From Bacillota bacterium (GTDB taxonomy: Bacteria; Bacillota; Clostridia; Christensenellales; SZUA-584): a stretch of 64,000 nucleotides of DNA. The notes under the pieces are model-generated. The model did not search any database. It saw only the letters and a list, made by a program, of their open reading frames with translations, and was not told where the DNA came from. Below, piece after piece: positions 17,628 through 25,551 of this stretch. Both the position numbers and the translations under genes were made by a program. Location: contig JAEWTL010000013.1 in the NCBI GenBank assembly GCA_023459495.1, forward strand, positions 1-64,000, in the 5' to 3' direction. Positions within the stretch are counted from its first letter, which is position 1; each line of letters opens with the position of its first letter.

Positions 17628-17655
17628 ATCATACCATGCACTACTATTTTATCAA
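17628..17655 (-). promoter_or_regulatory. Promoter of the LacI/solute-binding fusion gene
   Basis: On the minus strand TTGATA (17655-17650), 16 bases, TATGAT (17633-17628). AAACAATA follows two bases downstream (17625-17618 on the minus strand), a placement expected for an autorepressor operator. Confidence 0.6.
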
Positions 17656-17742
17656 GCGAAATTTCCGCAGAACAGACGTCAGCACGGCATAAATGGCTGC
17701 TGTCGAACGGCTGTCTTGCTCCCCTTCACCATGAAATTGCTA

Positions 17743-17771
17743 TTGACACGGTTCGCAATATAATATAAAAT
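17743..17771 (+). promoter_or_regulatory. Main promoter of the deoC-kinase-ABC operon
   Basis: TTGACA (17743-17748), 17 bases, TAAAAT (17766-17771). It has the same architecture as the minus-strand promoter at 8574-8602, and the A/T-rich downstream sequence is also similar between the two. Confidence 0.75.
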
Positions 17772-17787
17772 AACAGCAATTAATAAC

Positions 17788-17808
17788 AAACAATAATAGT
17801 AAACAATA
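17788..17808 (+). promoter_or_regulatory. Candidate operator pair (AAACAATA repeats)
   Basis: AAACAATAATA at 17788-17798 and AAACAATA at 17801-17808 form a direct repeat with 13-base period just downstream of the -10. The 11-mer recurs at 8557-8567 (minus strand) and the 8-mer at 17618-17625 (minus strand). They are likely sites for the neighbouring LacI fusion protein (inference). Confidence 0.5.
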
Positions 17809-18029
17809 TTTCGGGGCGCAAATTTACTAAACACGCGCAGTTGGCAGGAAAAAGGGTCGTGCAGAAACAATCAGGACATTACTGATTGAAAGCTGCACAT
17901 GGAAAATCGTCATGAATAATCGCAGTATCCACTATTGACCATCAAGAAACGCTTAAAAAACACTTGCAATTGAGCGATACTGCATATAGAATAATCTTTG
18001 GAACGTATCATTTTTAAGGGGAATATGAC
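17809..18029 (+). promoter_or_regulatory. Long leader of deoC with a possible second promoter
   Basis: About 220 bases without an open frame lie between the operator-like repeats and deoC. TTGCAA (17964-17969), 17 bases, TAGAAT (17987-17992) is a plausible second promoter. deoC itself has AGGGG at 18016-18020. I recognised no riboswitch. Confidence 0.4.
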
Positions 18030-18704
18030 ATGACCGGTAAAGACGCCGCAAAATTGATTGACATCAGCGCAGTAAGAACACATCACTCTCTGCAAGATAT
18101 CAGGGAGATGGTGGATATCGCACTGCGTTATCGCTTTATTAATGTCCACACCCTTCCCTGCTGGACGAAAACGGTCAGTGAAATGCTGAAGGGTAATGAG
18201 GATGTGCGCGTCGGCGCACCGGTTGGTTTTCCGGGCGGCGGTCACAAGACGAAAGTAAAGCTGCTGGAAGCCGAGCAGCTCATCGAAGACGGCGTTCAGG
18301 AAATGGACATTGTGATGAACGTTGGAAGGTTCAAAAACAAAGAGTTCAGCTTTGTCTGCGACGAACTGCAGCAGGTCGTACGGCTTGCTCCCAAAGAAGT
18401 GCTGACCAAGGTGATCATCGAACTGAACTGCCTTGAGGACAGCGAGCTGGAGGATGTCTGCCGGATCGTCATCGACAGCGGCGCCGATTTCCTGAAAACC
18501 GGCACAGGCTGGGTACCGGGAGACGCCAACGTTGCAAGGATTGCAACGATCAAGGATTTAACGCGCGGCCAGATTCAGGTGAAAGCCGCGGGCGGTATCC
18601 GCACGAGAGACGAGTTTGACGCGCTTCTGGCGCTCGGCGTCGAACGCTTCGGCATCAACATCGCATCCGCGCTTACTATTGTAGAAAGCTTCAATCAGGA
18701 GTGA
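18030..18704 (+). CDS. deoC: Deoxyribose-phosphate aldolase (DeoC)
   Basis: 224 aa class I aldolase. VGAPVGFPGGGHKT is the family N-terminal signature. Asp93 in EMDIVMNVG, the Schiff-base Lys156 in FLKTGTGWVPG and the proton-relay Lys185 in QVKAAGGIRT match the E. coli DeoC triad. It cleaves 2-deoxyribose 5-phosphate to glyceraldehyde 3-phosphate and acetaldehyde, or a related substrate. The next gene, an FGGY kinase, starts 7 bases after the stop, with its ribosome binding site overlapping the deoC end. No nucleoside-salvage genes are nearby, so the substrate is likely an imported sugar phosphorylated by that kinase (inference). Confidence 0.93.
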   Translation: MTGKDAAKLIDISAVRTHHSLQDIREMVDIALRYRFINVHTLPCWTKTVSEMLKGNEDVRVGAPVGFPGGGHKTKVKLLEAEQLIEDGVQEMDIVMNVGRFKNKEFSFVCDELQQVVRLAPKEVLTKVIIELNCLEDSELEDVCRIVIDSGADFLKTGTGWVPGDANVARIATIKDLTRGQIQVKAAGGIRTRDEFDALLALGVERFGINIASALTIVESFNQE

Positions 18705-18711
18705 CAGCAAA

Positions 18712-20259
18712 ATGTATGGCAAAGACATGATTATCGCATATGACCTTGGTACCGGCGGTATCAAAGCGTCATTGTTCGATTTAAACGGCGCTTCGCTCGG
18801 CGATATCTTCGGCCAGTACGACGTGGTGTATACCGGCAGCGATTATCACGAGCAGGCACCCGACGCATGGTTTGACGGAATCTGCAGCACGACCAAAGAG
18901 CTGCTGCAAAAAAGCGGCGTTCACCCGTCCAGCATCGTCGCGCTTTCCATTTCCGGACACTCGCTGGGTGTGGTCCCGGTCGATAAGGACGGGCAACTGC
19001 TGCGCGGCATGACGCCAATCTGGAGCGATACGCGCGCCAAACAGCAGACGAAGCAGTTCTTTGAAAAAATCCCCTATACCGAATGGTATACGAAGACGGG
19101 CAACGGATTCCCCGCGGAATGTTACTCCATCTTCAAGATCATGTGGTATCGGGACAACGAGCCTGAGCTTTACGCGAATACCCACAGGATTTTAGGGTCC
19201 AAGGATTATTGCAACCTCAAGCTGACGGGCAACATGGTCACCGACTATTCCTACGCGTCGGGCAGCGGCGTATATGACCTCGTTAAGAACGCATACGACG
19301 AAGAATATATCCGCGCATCCGGCATCCGCAGGGATCTTCTTCCCGAGCTGGTCCATTCTCACGATGTGATCGGACAGCTGACGGCGGAAGCGGCGGCCGC
19401 GCTCGGCCTCACGACCGAGGTCAAGGTTGTGGCGGGCGGCGTGGACAATTCTTGTATGGCGCTCGGCGCAAGAGGCATCGAAAACGGCCGTGCGTATATC
19501 TCGCTTGGTTCGTCCTCCTGGATCGCTGTCGTCAGCGATGCGCCACTGGTGGATTCGGAGAAGAAGCCATTCGTGTTCGCCCACGTAATCGACGGCATGT
19601 ACGCTTCGGCAACCAGCATATTCGCAGCAGGCTCCAGCTTCCGCTGGGTTCGCGACGTGCTCTGTCCGGATCTCGTTCAAAAGGAAAAGAACGGCGAGAT
19701 CAAGGATGCATATATCGAAATGAATACGCTCGCAGCGCTCTCCCCTGTCGGCTCAAACAACCTTCAGTTCAATCCGAGCCTTGCGGGCGGCGCGATGATC
19801 GAGCAGAGCAAAAATATCGTGGGCGGCTTTGTGGGCCTTCAGCTCTCCCACACCAGAAACGATATGATCCGGGCGTCCCTCGAGGGCATCACGTACAACC
19901 TGTGGTACGCGATGACAGTCCTCAAAAGCTGCGGCGTTTCCGTCCCCGAGCTCTTAATGGTGGGCGGCGGCGCAAAGAGCCCGTTCTGGCGTCAAATGTT
20001 CGCGGACATCTTCGACATGAAGATGATCAAAACCAGCGTTGACCAGAACGCCGCCTCACTGGGCGCAGCGGCACTGGCAGCCTACGGCCTTGGGCTCTGG
20101 AAGGATTACACGCCCATCGACAAGGCACATCATCTGGAAAGCGTTTCCGAGCCGGATGCGGAGAAAACCGGCATCTACCGGAGCCAATACGATTTTTCCA
20201 GGTACGTTGCAGGATGGCTGGCTGAGACCGGCGATAAATTAGCTCTAGGAGTGAAATAA
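18712..20259 (+). CDS. FGGY-family carbohydrate kinase
   Basis: 515 aa. The N-terminal loop AYDLGTGGIKASLFD and the QAPDAWFDGI segment are followed by the second signature GGVDNSCMALGARG near residue 243 and the C-terminal MVGGGAKSPFW near 420. This is a complete FGGY kinase of the xylulokinase/glycerol-kinase group. AGGAG lies 8 bases before the ATG. It stands between deoC and a VOC gene in an operon ending with an ABC transporter, so it probably phosphorylates the imported sugar before aldol cleavage. Deoxyribokinases are usually PfkB-type, so an FGGY partner for DeoC is atypical. Confidence 0.9.
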   Translation: MYGKDMIIAYDLGTGGIKASLFDLNGASLGDIFGQYDVVYTGSDYHEQAPDAWFDGICSTTKELLQKSGVHPSSIVALSISGHSLGVVPVDKDGQLLRGMTPIWSDTRAKQQTKQFFEKIPYTEWYTKTGNGFPAECYSIFKIMWYRDNEPELYANTHRILGSKDYCNLKLTGNMVTDYSYASGSGVYDLVKNAYDEEYIRASGIRRDLLPELVHSHDVIGQLTAEAAAALGLTTEVKVVAGGVDNSCMALGARGIENGRAYISLGSSSWIAVVSDAPLVDSEKKPFVFAHVIDGMYASATSIFAAGSSFRWVRDVLCPDLVQKEKNGEIKDAYIEMNTLAALSPVGSNNLQFNPSLAGGAMIEQSKNIVGGFVGLQLSHTRNDMIRASLEGITYNLWYAMTVLKSCGVSVPELLMVGGGAKSPFWRQMFADIFDMKMIKTSVDQNAASLGAAALAAYGLGLWKDYTPIDKAHHLESVSEPDAEKTGIYRSQYDFSRYVAGWLAETGDKLALGVK

Positions 20260-20260
20260 C

Positions 20261-20650
20261 ATGAACATCAAAACAATCGACCACATCGCCATCAGCACGG
20301 TGGACATTGAGGAGTCTATCCGGTTTTATTCAGAGGTTATGGGATTCACGCTTCTGAAGCGCATTCCCAACGGCGATAATGCCCTCGTGTATTTAAAGAT
20401 TGACGATACCACCACCATCGAGCTGTTTGACCATGAAAAAGAGATACGGCATTATGACCATCCTGATGACGCTTCGGGATTGACGCACATCGCCTTTAAC
20501 GTGGACAACATCAATGAGTGGAACGAGCACCTGAAGAAGCACAACGTTGAGTTTACGCTCCCCCTGTGCAGTCTGGAGCACATCGGCAAAAGCGTGCTGC
20601 TTTTTAAAGATCCTAACAGTGCCATCATCGAACTGATGGAAGATCTTTAA
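20261..20650 (+). CDS. VOC-superfamily protein (glyoxalase-like)
   Basis: 129 aa, a single vicinal-oxygen-chelate domain made of two beta-alpha-beta-beta-beta repeats. Likely metal ligands are His8 (IDHIAIS), Glu53 (TIELFD), His75 (GLTHIAFNV) and a C-terminal glutamate (AIIELME), as in glyoxalase I and methylmalonyl-CoA epimerase. AGGAG precedes the ATG and the gap to the kinase stop is one base. It may isomerise or epimerise a keto intermediate or remove reactive dicarbonyls formed during sugar breakdown; its role is not established. Confidence 0.87.
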   Translation: MNIKTIDHIAISTVDIEESIRFYSEVMGFTLLKRIPNGDNALVYLKIDDTTTIELFDHEKEIRHYDHPDDASGLTHIAFNVDNINEWNEHLKKHNVEFTLPLCSLEHIGKSVLLFKDPNSAIIELMEDL

Positions 20651-20704
20651 TCGGCACGTCAAATAATATTGAACAATCCAAGGAAAGGGAACGATAAAGA
20701 GGCA

Positions 20705-22195
20705 ATGGCAAATCTGTTAGAGATGAAAAATATCTCAAAAAGTTTTTACGGTGTCAAGGTGCTGTCCGAAGTCAATTTCAGCCTTGATCACGGTGAAGTT
20801 GTTGCTCTTTGCGGGGAAAATGGAGCCGGTAAATCCACGCTCATGAAGATTCTGGCCGCCGTATATAAAAGCGACTCAGGAGACATCTATCTCAATGGCG
20901 AACACCTTTCCCCCAATCTGCAGACACTGGATATGCAGCAGCGCGGCGTCTCCATGATCCACCAGGAGCTAAACCTGATGGAGCATTTAACCGTGGCCCA
21001 GAACATCTTTTTGACGCGGGAACCGAAGAGCAAAAGCGGCCTGATCAACTTTAAGAAAATGAATGCCGACGCGAAAGAGCTTTTGGTTTCCCTTGGTCAA
21101 AACAACATCAGCCCTACAGCGATGATCAGCACCCTGAAGACTGCGCAAAAGCAGATGGTTGAGATCGCAAAAGCAATCTCGTTCAACGTGAAAATACTGA
21201 TCATGGACGAACCCACTGCGATGCTGACGCTGAAAGAGACGGAGATCCTCTTCAATCTTATCCGGCGTCTGGCAAAGCAGGATATCGGCATCATCTATAT
21301 CTCGCATCGCCTGAAAGAGATTAAAGAGGTGTGCGACCGCGTCACCATACTGCGCGACGGTACGTTTATCGTTACAAAGAAGGTTTCCGAGGTTACGGAA
21401 CAGCAGATTGCGAACTACATGGTCGGGCGCGAGGTCAGCGTTTCGCGCGCCACGGACTACACCGGCGATGTCAACGATGTCGTTCTGGAGGTTCGCCACG
21501 TAACGGATTCCCTGCTTAAAGACGTGAACTTCAAGGTTTCACGCGGTGAAATTCTTGGCTTCTCCGGCCTTGTCGGATCAGGCCGTTCTGAGCTGATGGA
21601 GTATATATTCGGTATTCGCAAAGTAAAAACCGGCGAGCTCTATCTGAACGGAAAGCGCATTACGAATAAGGTCCCGGCATCCGCAATCAAAAAAGGAATC
21701 GGCTTCGTTACCGAGGACCGCCAAAAGACGGGCGTCGTCATCAAAAGAAATATTAAAGAAAACATATGCCTGATCGATCAGGTGAAAAACAAAGGGTTCT
21801 TTATCCGCTCGACAAAACAAAAGAGCAATACTGCGGATATGATCGAGCGGCTGAATATCCGGTGCGCGGGCCATCATCAGCTGGTAAGCAACCTTTCCGG
21901 CGGCAATCAGCAAAAGATCGTGCTTGCCAAATGGCTGTTGGTGGACTCCGACATACTCATTTTGGATGAACCGACACGCGGTATCGACATCGGGGCGCGC
22001 GAGGAGATATATAAAATCATCCATGAGATTTCAGAGTCGGGAAAAACCATTATAATCGTTTCTTCTGATCTTACCGAAGTGCTGAACATTTGCCAGCGGG
22101 TTATCGTAATGCACGAAGGGTCGATTAAAGCGGAGCTTACGCATAGCGACCGTACTGAAGAAACCATTATGTCTTATGCAACGAATGCGTCTTAA
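20705..22195 (+). CDS. Sugar ABC transporter ATP-binding protein (RbsA/MglA type)
   Basis: 496 aa from the ATG at 20705; a TTG 36 bases earlier also opens the frame. There are two ATPase domains. The first has Walker A GENGAGKST, a TLKTAQKQM region in place of a strong LSGGQ, and Walker B ILIMDEPT. The second has the degenerate Walker A GLVGSGRSE typical of RbsA, then LSGGNQQKIVLAKWL and LILDEPTRGID. It energises import together with the permease 18 bases downstream and the lipoprotein after it. Confidence 0.95.
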   Translation: MANLLEMKNISKSFYGVKVLSEVNFSLDHGEVVALCGENGAGKSTLMKILAAVYKSDSGDIYLNGEHLSPNLQTLDMQQRGVSMIHQELNLMEHLTVAQNIFLTREPKSKSGLINFKKMNADAKELLVSLGQNNISPTAMISTLKTAQKQMVEIAKAISFNVKILIMDEPTAMLTLKETEILFNLIRRLAKQDIGIIYISHRLKEIKEVCDRVTILRDGTFIVTKKVSEVTEQQIANYMVGREVSVSRATDYTGDVNDVVLEVRHVTDSLLKDVNFKVSRGEILGFSGLVGSGRSELMEYIFGIRKVKTGELYLNGKRITNKVPASAIKKGIGFVTEDRQKTGVVIKRNIKENICLIDQVKNKGFFIRSTKQKSNTADMIERLNIRCAGHHQLVSNLSGGNQQKIVLAKWLLVDSDILILDEPTRGIDIGAREEIYKIIHEISESGKTIIIVSSDLTEVLNICQRVIVMHEGSIKAELTHSDRTEETIMSYATNAS

Positions 22196-22213
22196 TAATG
22201 CGGAGGAATACCT

Positions 22214-23188
22214 ATGAACAGCGTAAAGAGTGAAAAAAAATCATCGGGTGCGTTTAACCAGATCTGGTCCAAGTACAGTATTATAGTTGTATTTATCATT
22301 CTGTTTGCCCTCTGTACCCTTTTGACAAACGGCAAGTTCGCAGAATGGAAAAACATCATGACGATTTTCCGGAACTCGTCAACCGTCGGCATCATTGCTC
22401 TGGGAATGACCTTCGTCATCATATCGGGCGGTATTGATCTTTCGAGCGGCCCGGTAATGGCTACGGCAGGGTTGGTATTGGTCAACCTGCAGAAGAACGG
22501 AACTCCCTTGGCCCTTGCAATCCTTGCGTGTATCGCAGTCGCAGCGGTTTTCGGCTTCATCAACGGCATTATTACCACCAAGATTAAGGTTCCGCCGTTT
22601 ATCGTCACGCTGGCCACTGGTATCATTGCGCGTTCAGTTACGATGTATCTGGGCAATGGCGCTACGATAACAGGCAACAATCAGGACACGTTCTTCAAAT
22701 CCATCGGTAACGGCAGCCTGTTATCGGTACCCACCCCTTTCATCGTCATGGTGGTTGTGGCTGTTCTTTTGACTATACTGCTTGTTAAGACCAAGTTTGG
22801 TACGTTCGTAAGCGCAGTAGGCTGCAACGAAACCGCGGCAAAGTATTCCGGCATCAAGGTAGACCGGATCAAGATCCTGACCTATATCATCGCCGGCATC
22901 TGCGTCGGTATTGCCAGCACAATTGAAATATCCCGAATGGTCGCAGTATCCTCTACAACCACAGGTGACGGTTACGAATTCGATGCGATCACAGCGGTAT
23001 TGGTCGGCGGCACATCGCTTGCCGGAGGTCGCGGCACATTATACGGCACGGTCATCGGCGCGATCATCCTGTTCTTTGTCAACAACATGATGATTCAGAT
23101 GACAATCTCTCCGTACCTGACAGGCGCGGTCAAAGGCCTCGTTATTCTGATCGCCGTGCTGCTGCAGGCACGCAATAAAAACCAGTAA
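22214..23188 (+). CDS. Sugar ABC transporter permease (RbsC type)
   Basis: 324 aa, polytopic, with about eight to ten hydrophobic segments. The BPD_transp_2 signatures GMTFVIISGGIDLSSG (about residues 65-80) and the C-terminal LVGGTSLAGGRGTLYGTVIG are clear. GGAGG lies 7 bases before the ATG. It forms the membrane channel of a ribose/galactose-type importer. As only one permease gene is present, the channel is likely a homodimer. Confidence 0.95.
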   Translation: MNSVKSEKKSSGAFNQIWSKYSIIVVFIILFALCTLLTNGKFAEWKNIMTIFRNSSTVGIIALGMTFVIISGGIDLSSGPVMATAGLVLVNLQKNGTPLALAILACIAVAAVFGFINGIITTKIKVPPFIVTLATGIIARSVTMYLGNGATITGNNQDTFFKSIGNGSLLSVPTPFIVMVVVAVLLTILLVKTKFGTFVSAVGCNETAAKYSGIKVDRIKILTYIIAGICVGIASTIEISRMVAVSSTTTGDGYEFDAITAVLVGGTSLAGGRGTLYGTVIGAIILFFVNNMMIQMTISPYLTGAVKGLVILIAVLLQARNKNQ

Positions 23189-23191
23189 AGT

Positions 23192-23213
23192 TTCATAAAC
23201 TATCGTTTATGAA
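23192..23213 (+). other. Intercistronic inverted repeat before the solute-binding gene
   Basis: TTCATAAAC (23192-23200) and GTTTATGAA (23205-23213), a perfect 9-bp repeat with a 4-base spacer, four bases after the permease stop. It may be an RNA stem-loop that stabilises the downstream lipoprotein message, or a DNA operator. There is no T-run, so it is not a terminator. Confidence 0.6.
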
Positions 23214-23240
23214 TGAAACCATAATAAACAGGAGGAACAA

Positions 23241-24260
23241 ATGAAAAAGATCTTAGTGTTAGTCCTAGCAGTTCTTTTGGCCATGACTGTTTTTGCAGCT
23301 TGCGCCCAGAACAATGCACCGGAAAGCTCTGCTCCGGCAAGCGAGTCCGTGTCCGCATCGGCTCCTGAGTCTGTCTCTCCCTCGGAAGCAGTTGAGATGA
23401 AGAAAGTCGCGATCTCCCTGCCCCCGGCGGACAACGCATGGCAGGCTGCGCTGCTGGCTTCCATCAACGAAGCGATTGCTGGCGACACGGAAATCGAATG
23501 GACTGTCAAGAACGCGGTTGACAATGCGGATCAGCAGAACATCCTGACGACGTTCAAAGACGGCGGCTACGATCTGATCGCCTGTCTGCCTGGCGATGGC
23601 ACGCTGCTCACGACGATCATGGAAGAGATCTATGATGCGGGCATCCCGACGGTCATCATCGACAGAAACATTGCGTCCGACAAGTACACCTCGTTTGTCG
23701 CGGAAGACAACTACTCCTGCGGCGCGCTGGCAGCTGACTACATCGGCAAGTTCTTCGAAGGCCAGGAAGACATCAAGCTCGTTGTCCTGAGAAGCTACAC
23801 CGGTATCCCGATCGACCTCGCAAGATATGGCGGTTTCTCGGAAACGATTGCGAAGTATACCAACATCGAGATCATCGGCGAAGCGGATGGCGAATTCAAC
23901 AGCACGGCTGGCTTCAATGCGATGTCCGACCTTCTGGCTGCGCATGACCACATCGACGTCGTGTTCACGCAAGACGACGAAACCACGACTGGCGCTATGA
24001 CTGCTATCGAGCAGCAGGGCCGCACCGACATCCAGCTGATCACCGGTATGGGCGGCACGGTAACGGCACAGAACGAGATCAAAGCCGACAACACGATCCA
24101 CAAAGCGACTGCGTCTTACTTCCCGAGAATCGGCGCTGCGGCTGTGGAAATCATCAGAGAATACTTCCAGACCGGCAACATCGATAAGGACAACGTAAGA
24201 GAGTCCACGCTGATCACGAAGGACAACGTTGACCAGTTCATGGAATGGGCATATCAATAA
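23241..24260 (+). CDS. Sugar ABC transporter substrate-binding lipoprotein
   Basis: 339 aa. The signal peptide ends in a lipobox with the lipidated Cys21 (TVFAAC), followed by a Ser/Ala/Pro/Glu-rich linker to about residue 52. The mature part is a type I periplasmic-binding fold (Peripla_BP_4-like) with a DNAWQAALLASINEA start and VIIDRNI and TQDDETTTGAM segments, as in ribose- and galactose-binding proteins. AGGAGG lies 6 bases before the ATG. It captures the sugar outside the membrane for the two upstream components and is the last gene of the operon. Confidence 0.93.
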   Translation: MKKILVLVLAVLLAMTVFAACAQNNAPESSAPASESVSASAPESVSPSEAVEMKKVAISLPPADNAWQAALLASINEAIAGDTEIEWTVKNAVDNADQQNILTTFKDGGYDLIACLPGDGTLLTTIMEEIYDAGIPTVIIDRNIASDKYTSFVAEDNYSCGALAADYIGKFFEGQEDIKLVVLRSYTGIPIDLARYGGFSETIAKYTNIEIIGEADGEFNSTAGFNAMSDLLAAHDHIDVVFTQDDETTTGAMTAIEQQGRTDIQLITGMGGTVTAQNEIKADNTIHKATASYFPRIGAAAVEIIREYFQTGNIDKDNVRESTLITKDNVDQFMEWAYQ

Positions 24261-24289
24261 GCCTGAACACTGATCCCGGTATAAAAAAA

Positions 24290-24310
24290 TCTCCGGAAAG
24301 ACTCCGGAGA
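24290..24310 (-). terminator. Terminator for the galT operon (minus strand)
   Basis: TCTCCGGA (24290-24297) pairs with TCCGGAGA (24303-24310); on the minus strand the stem is followed by TTTTTTTAT. It lies about 210 bases past the galT stop and inside the plus-strand operon's own trailer. Confidence 0.8.
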
Positions 24311-24325
24311 CAATGAAATGAGGAG

Positions 24326-24360
24326 TAACACCCCGCGGCTGCTAAATCGTCGGGGTGTTA
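24326..24360 (+). terminator. Terminator for the deoC-ABC operon (plus strand)
   Basis: TAACACCCCG (24326-24335) pairs with CGGGGTGTTA (24351-24360), followed by TTCTTTATATAG. With the oppositely oriented hairpin at 24290-24310 it makes a crossed pair of terminators for the convergent operons. The remaining stretch to 24517 shows nothing else. Confidence 0.8.
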
Positions 24361-24517
24361 TTCTTTATATAGATCTTAATCAATAATATAACAGTCTGAC
24401 GCTTTTTTCATCAATAATTACTAATTTTACTACATTTTTTATTAATGGACCTTCCTCATTATAAAGCGGATAGTGAAATGGATAATCTTTGAGAACCAGG
24501 TACTAACATAAACCGCA

Positions 24518-25492
24518 TCATAGGTCGCTATGCGAAATAAACTTATGGTATGCTGACCGCAGCTCCTCCGCTTTCTCCTCCGGCGCTGTCGGGTTGCAGT
24601 GCGCCCACGCGCCTGTCTCGCTGGATGCAAGAAACTGCTGCTTTTCCTTGCTCCGCATCGGCGTGAAGAACTCAATATGGAAGTGGAAGCTGTCCATTAC
24701 CCCCATGTTGACGGGCGCGTTGTACATGCACATCATATATGGAAAAGGCCTGTCAAACAGGCTGTCGTACATACCCACCGTAGCGCGCAGCGTCTCTGCC
24801 AGCGCCAGCTTGCCTGCCTCGTCAAAGTCTGTGATGTATGAGATATGCTGCTTGGATATGATCTGCGTGCCGTACGCAAACTCGGAGAAGAACGGGATGA
24901 TCACGCAAAAATGCTCGTTTTCAAATATGATCCGCCTGTCCGCTTCCTTTTCCGCCTTCAGCCAGTCGCAGAAGAGGCAATTGCCCATTTCCGCCTTGTG
25001 CTTCTCCGCACACTTGAGCTTAAGCTCCAGCTTCTTCGGCAAAAAGGGATAGGCGTAAATCTGCCCGTGCGGGTGCGGCATCGTAACGCCCACGACCTCG
25101 CCTCGGTTTTCGAAGATCATGATGTATTTCGACTTTTCATACTTCGACAATTCGGCGAACCGTTCGCACCAAAGCCCGACGAGCTTTCTTACGTGCGCGA
25201 CAGACAGCTGCGGCAGCGTTGCCGTATGATCCGGCGAATACAGTATGACCTCGCACTTGCCGTATGCCTTGTCCACCTTGAAAAAGTCCGTTGCCACATC
25301 GTCCGGCTCCGGCGGCTCCGGGGAGAGCGCGGGAAAGTCGTTGTCGTATTTCAGCACGTCAAAATGGCCCGGCACCCGGCCCGATCCGGGGCAGAAGGGG
25401 CACCAGTCCTTGGGCATCTGGGGCCGGTTTTGCCGTGCCGAAGCCACCATTACCCAGTCGTTCTTAAACGGATTCCATCTCAGTTCCGCCAT
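24518..25492 (-). CDS. galT: Galactose-1-phosphate uridylyltransferase (GalT)
   Basis: 324 aa histidine-triad-superfamily transferase. The active-site motif is HPHGQ at residues 140-144, with the nucleophile His142. CPFC (31-34) and a second CLFC (172-175) may hold metal, and FHFHIEF (269-275) is the C-terminal metal/phosphate motif. It exchanges UDP between UDP-glucose and galactose 1-phosphate. It lies directly downstream of a GH112 phosphorylase, whose product is galactose 1-phosphate, so it feeds that product into UDP-galactose without a galactokinase. Confidence 0.93.
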   Translation of the reverse strand: MAELRWNPFKNDWVMVASARQNRPQMPKDWCPFCPGSGRVPGHFDVLKYDNDFPALSPEPPEPDDVATDFFKVDKAYGKCEVILYSPDHTATLPQLSVAHVRKLVGLWCERFAELSKYEKSKYIMIFENRGEVVGVTMPHPHGQIYAYPFLPKKLELKLKCAEKHKAEMGNCLFCDWLKAEKEADRRIIFENEHFCVIIPFFSEFAYGTQIISKQHISYITDFDEAGKLALAETLRATVGMYDSLFDRPFPYMMCMYNAPVNMGVMDSFHFHIEFFTPMRSKEKQQFLASSETGAWAHCNPTAPEEKAEELRSAYHKFISHSDL

Positions 25493-25551
25493 TTTTATCT
25501 CCTATATGTCAATTGCTTCGCTGCTTACCCATGATATCCTGGTCTTCCTGC

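Noticed and set aside
17809..18029. Riboswitch or attenuator in the long deoC leader
   Set aside because: I found no terminator-antiterminator pair or known riboswitch motif; an internal promoter is a simpler explanation of its length.
18030..24260. Resemblance of the aldolase-FGGY kinase-ABC operon to the lsr (autoinducer-2) operon
   Set aside because: The aldolase is DeoC and not the LsrF type, there is one permease instead of two, and there is no LsrG or LsrR; the similarity is only in gene order.
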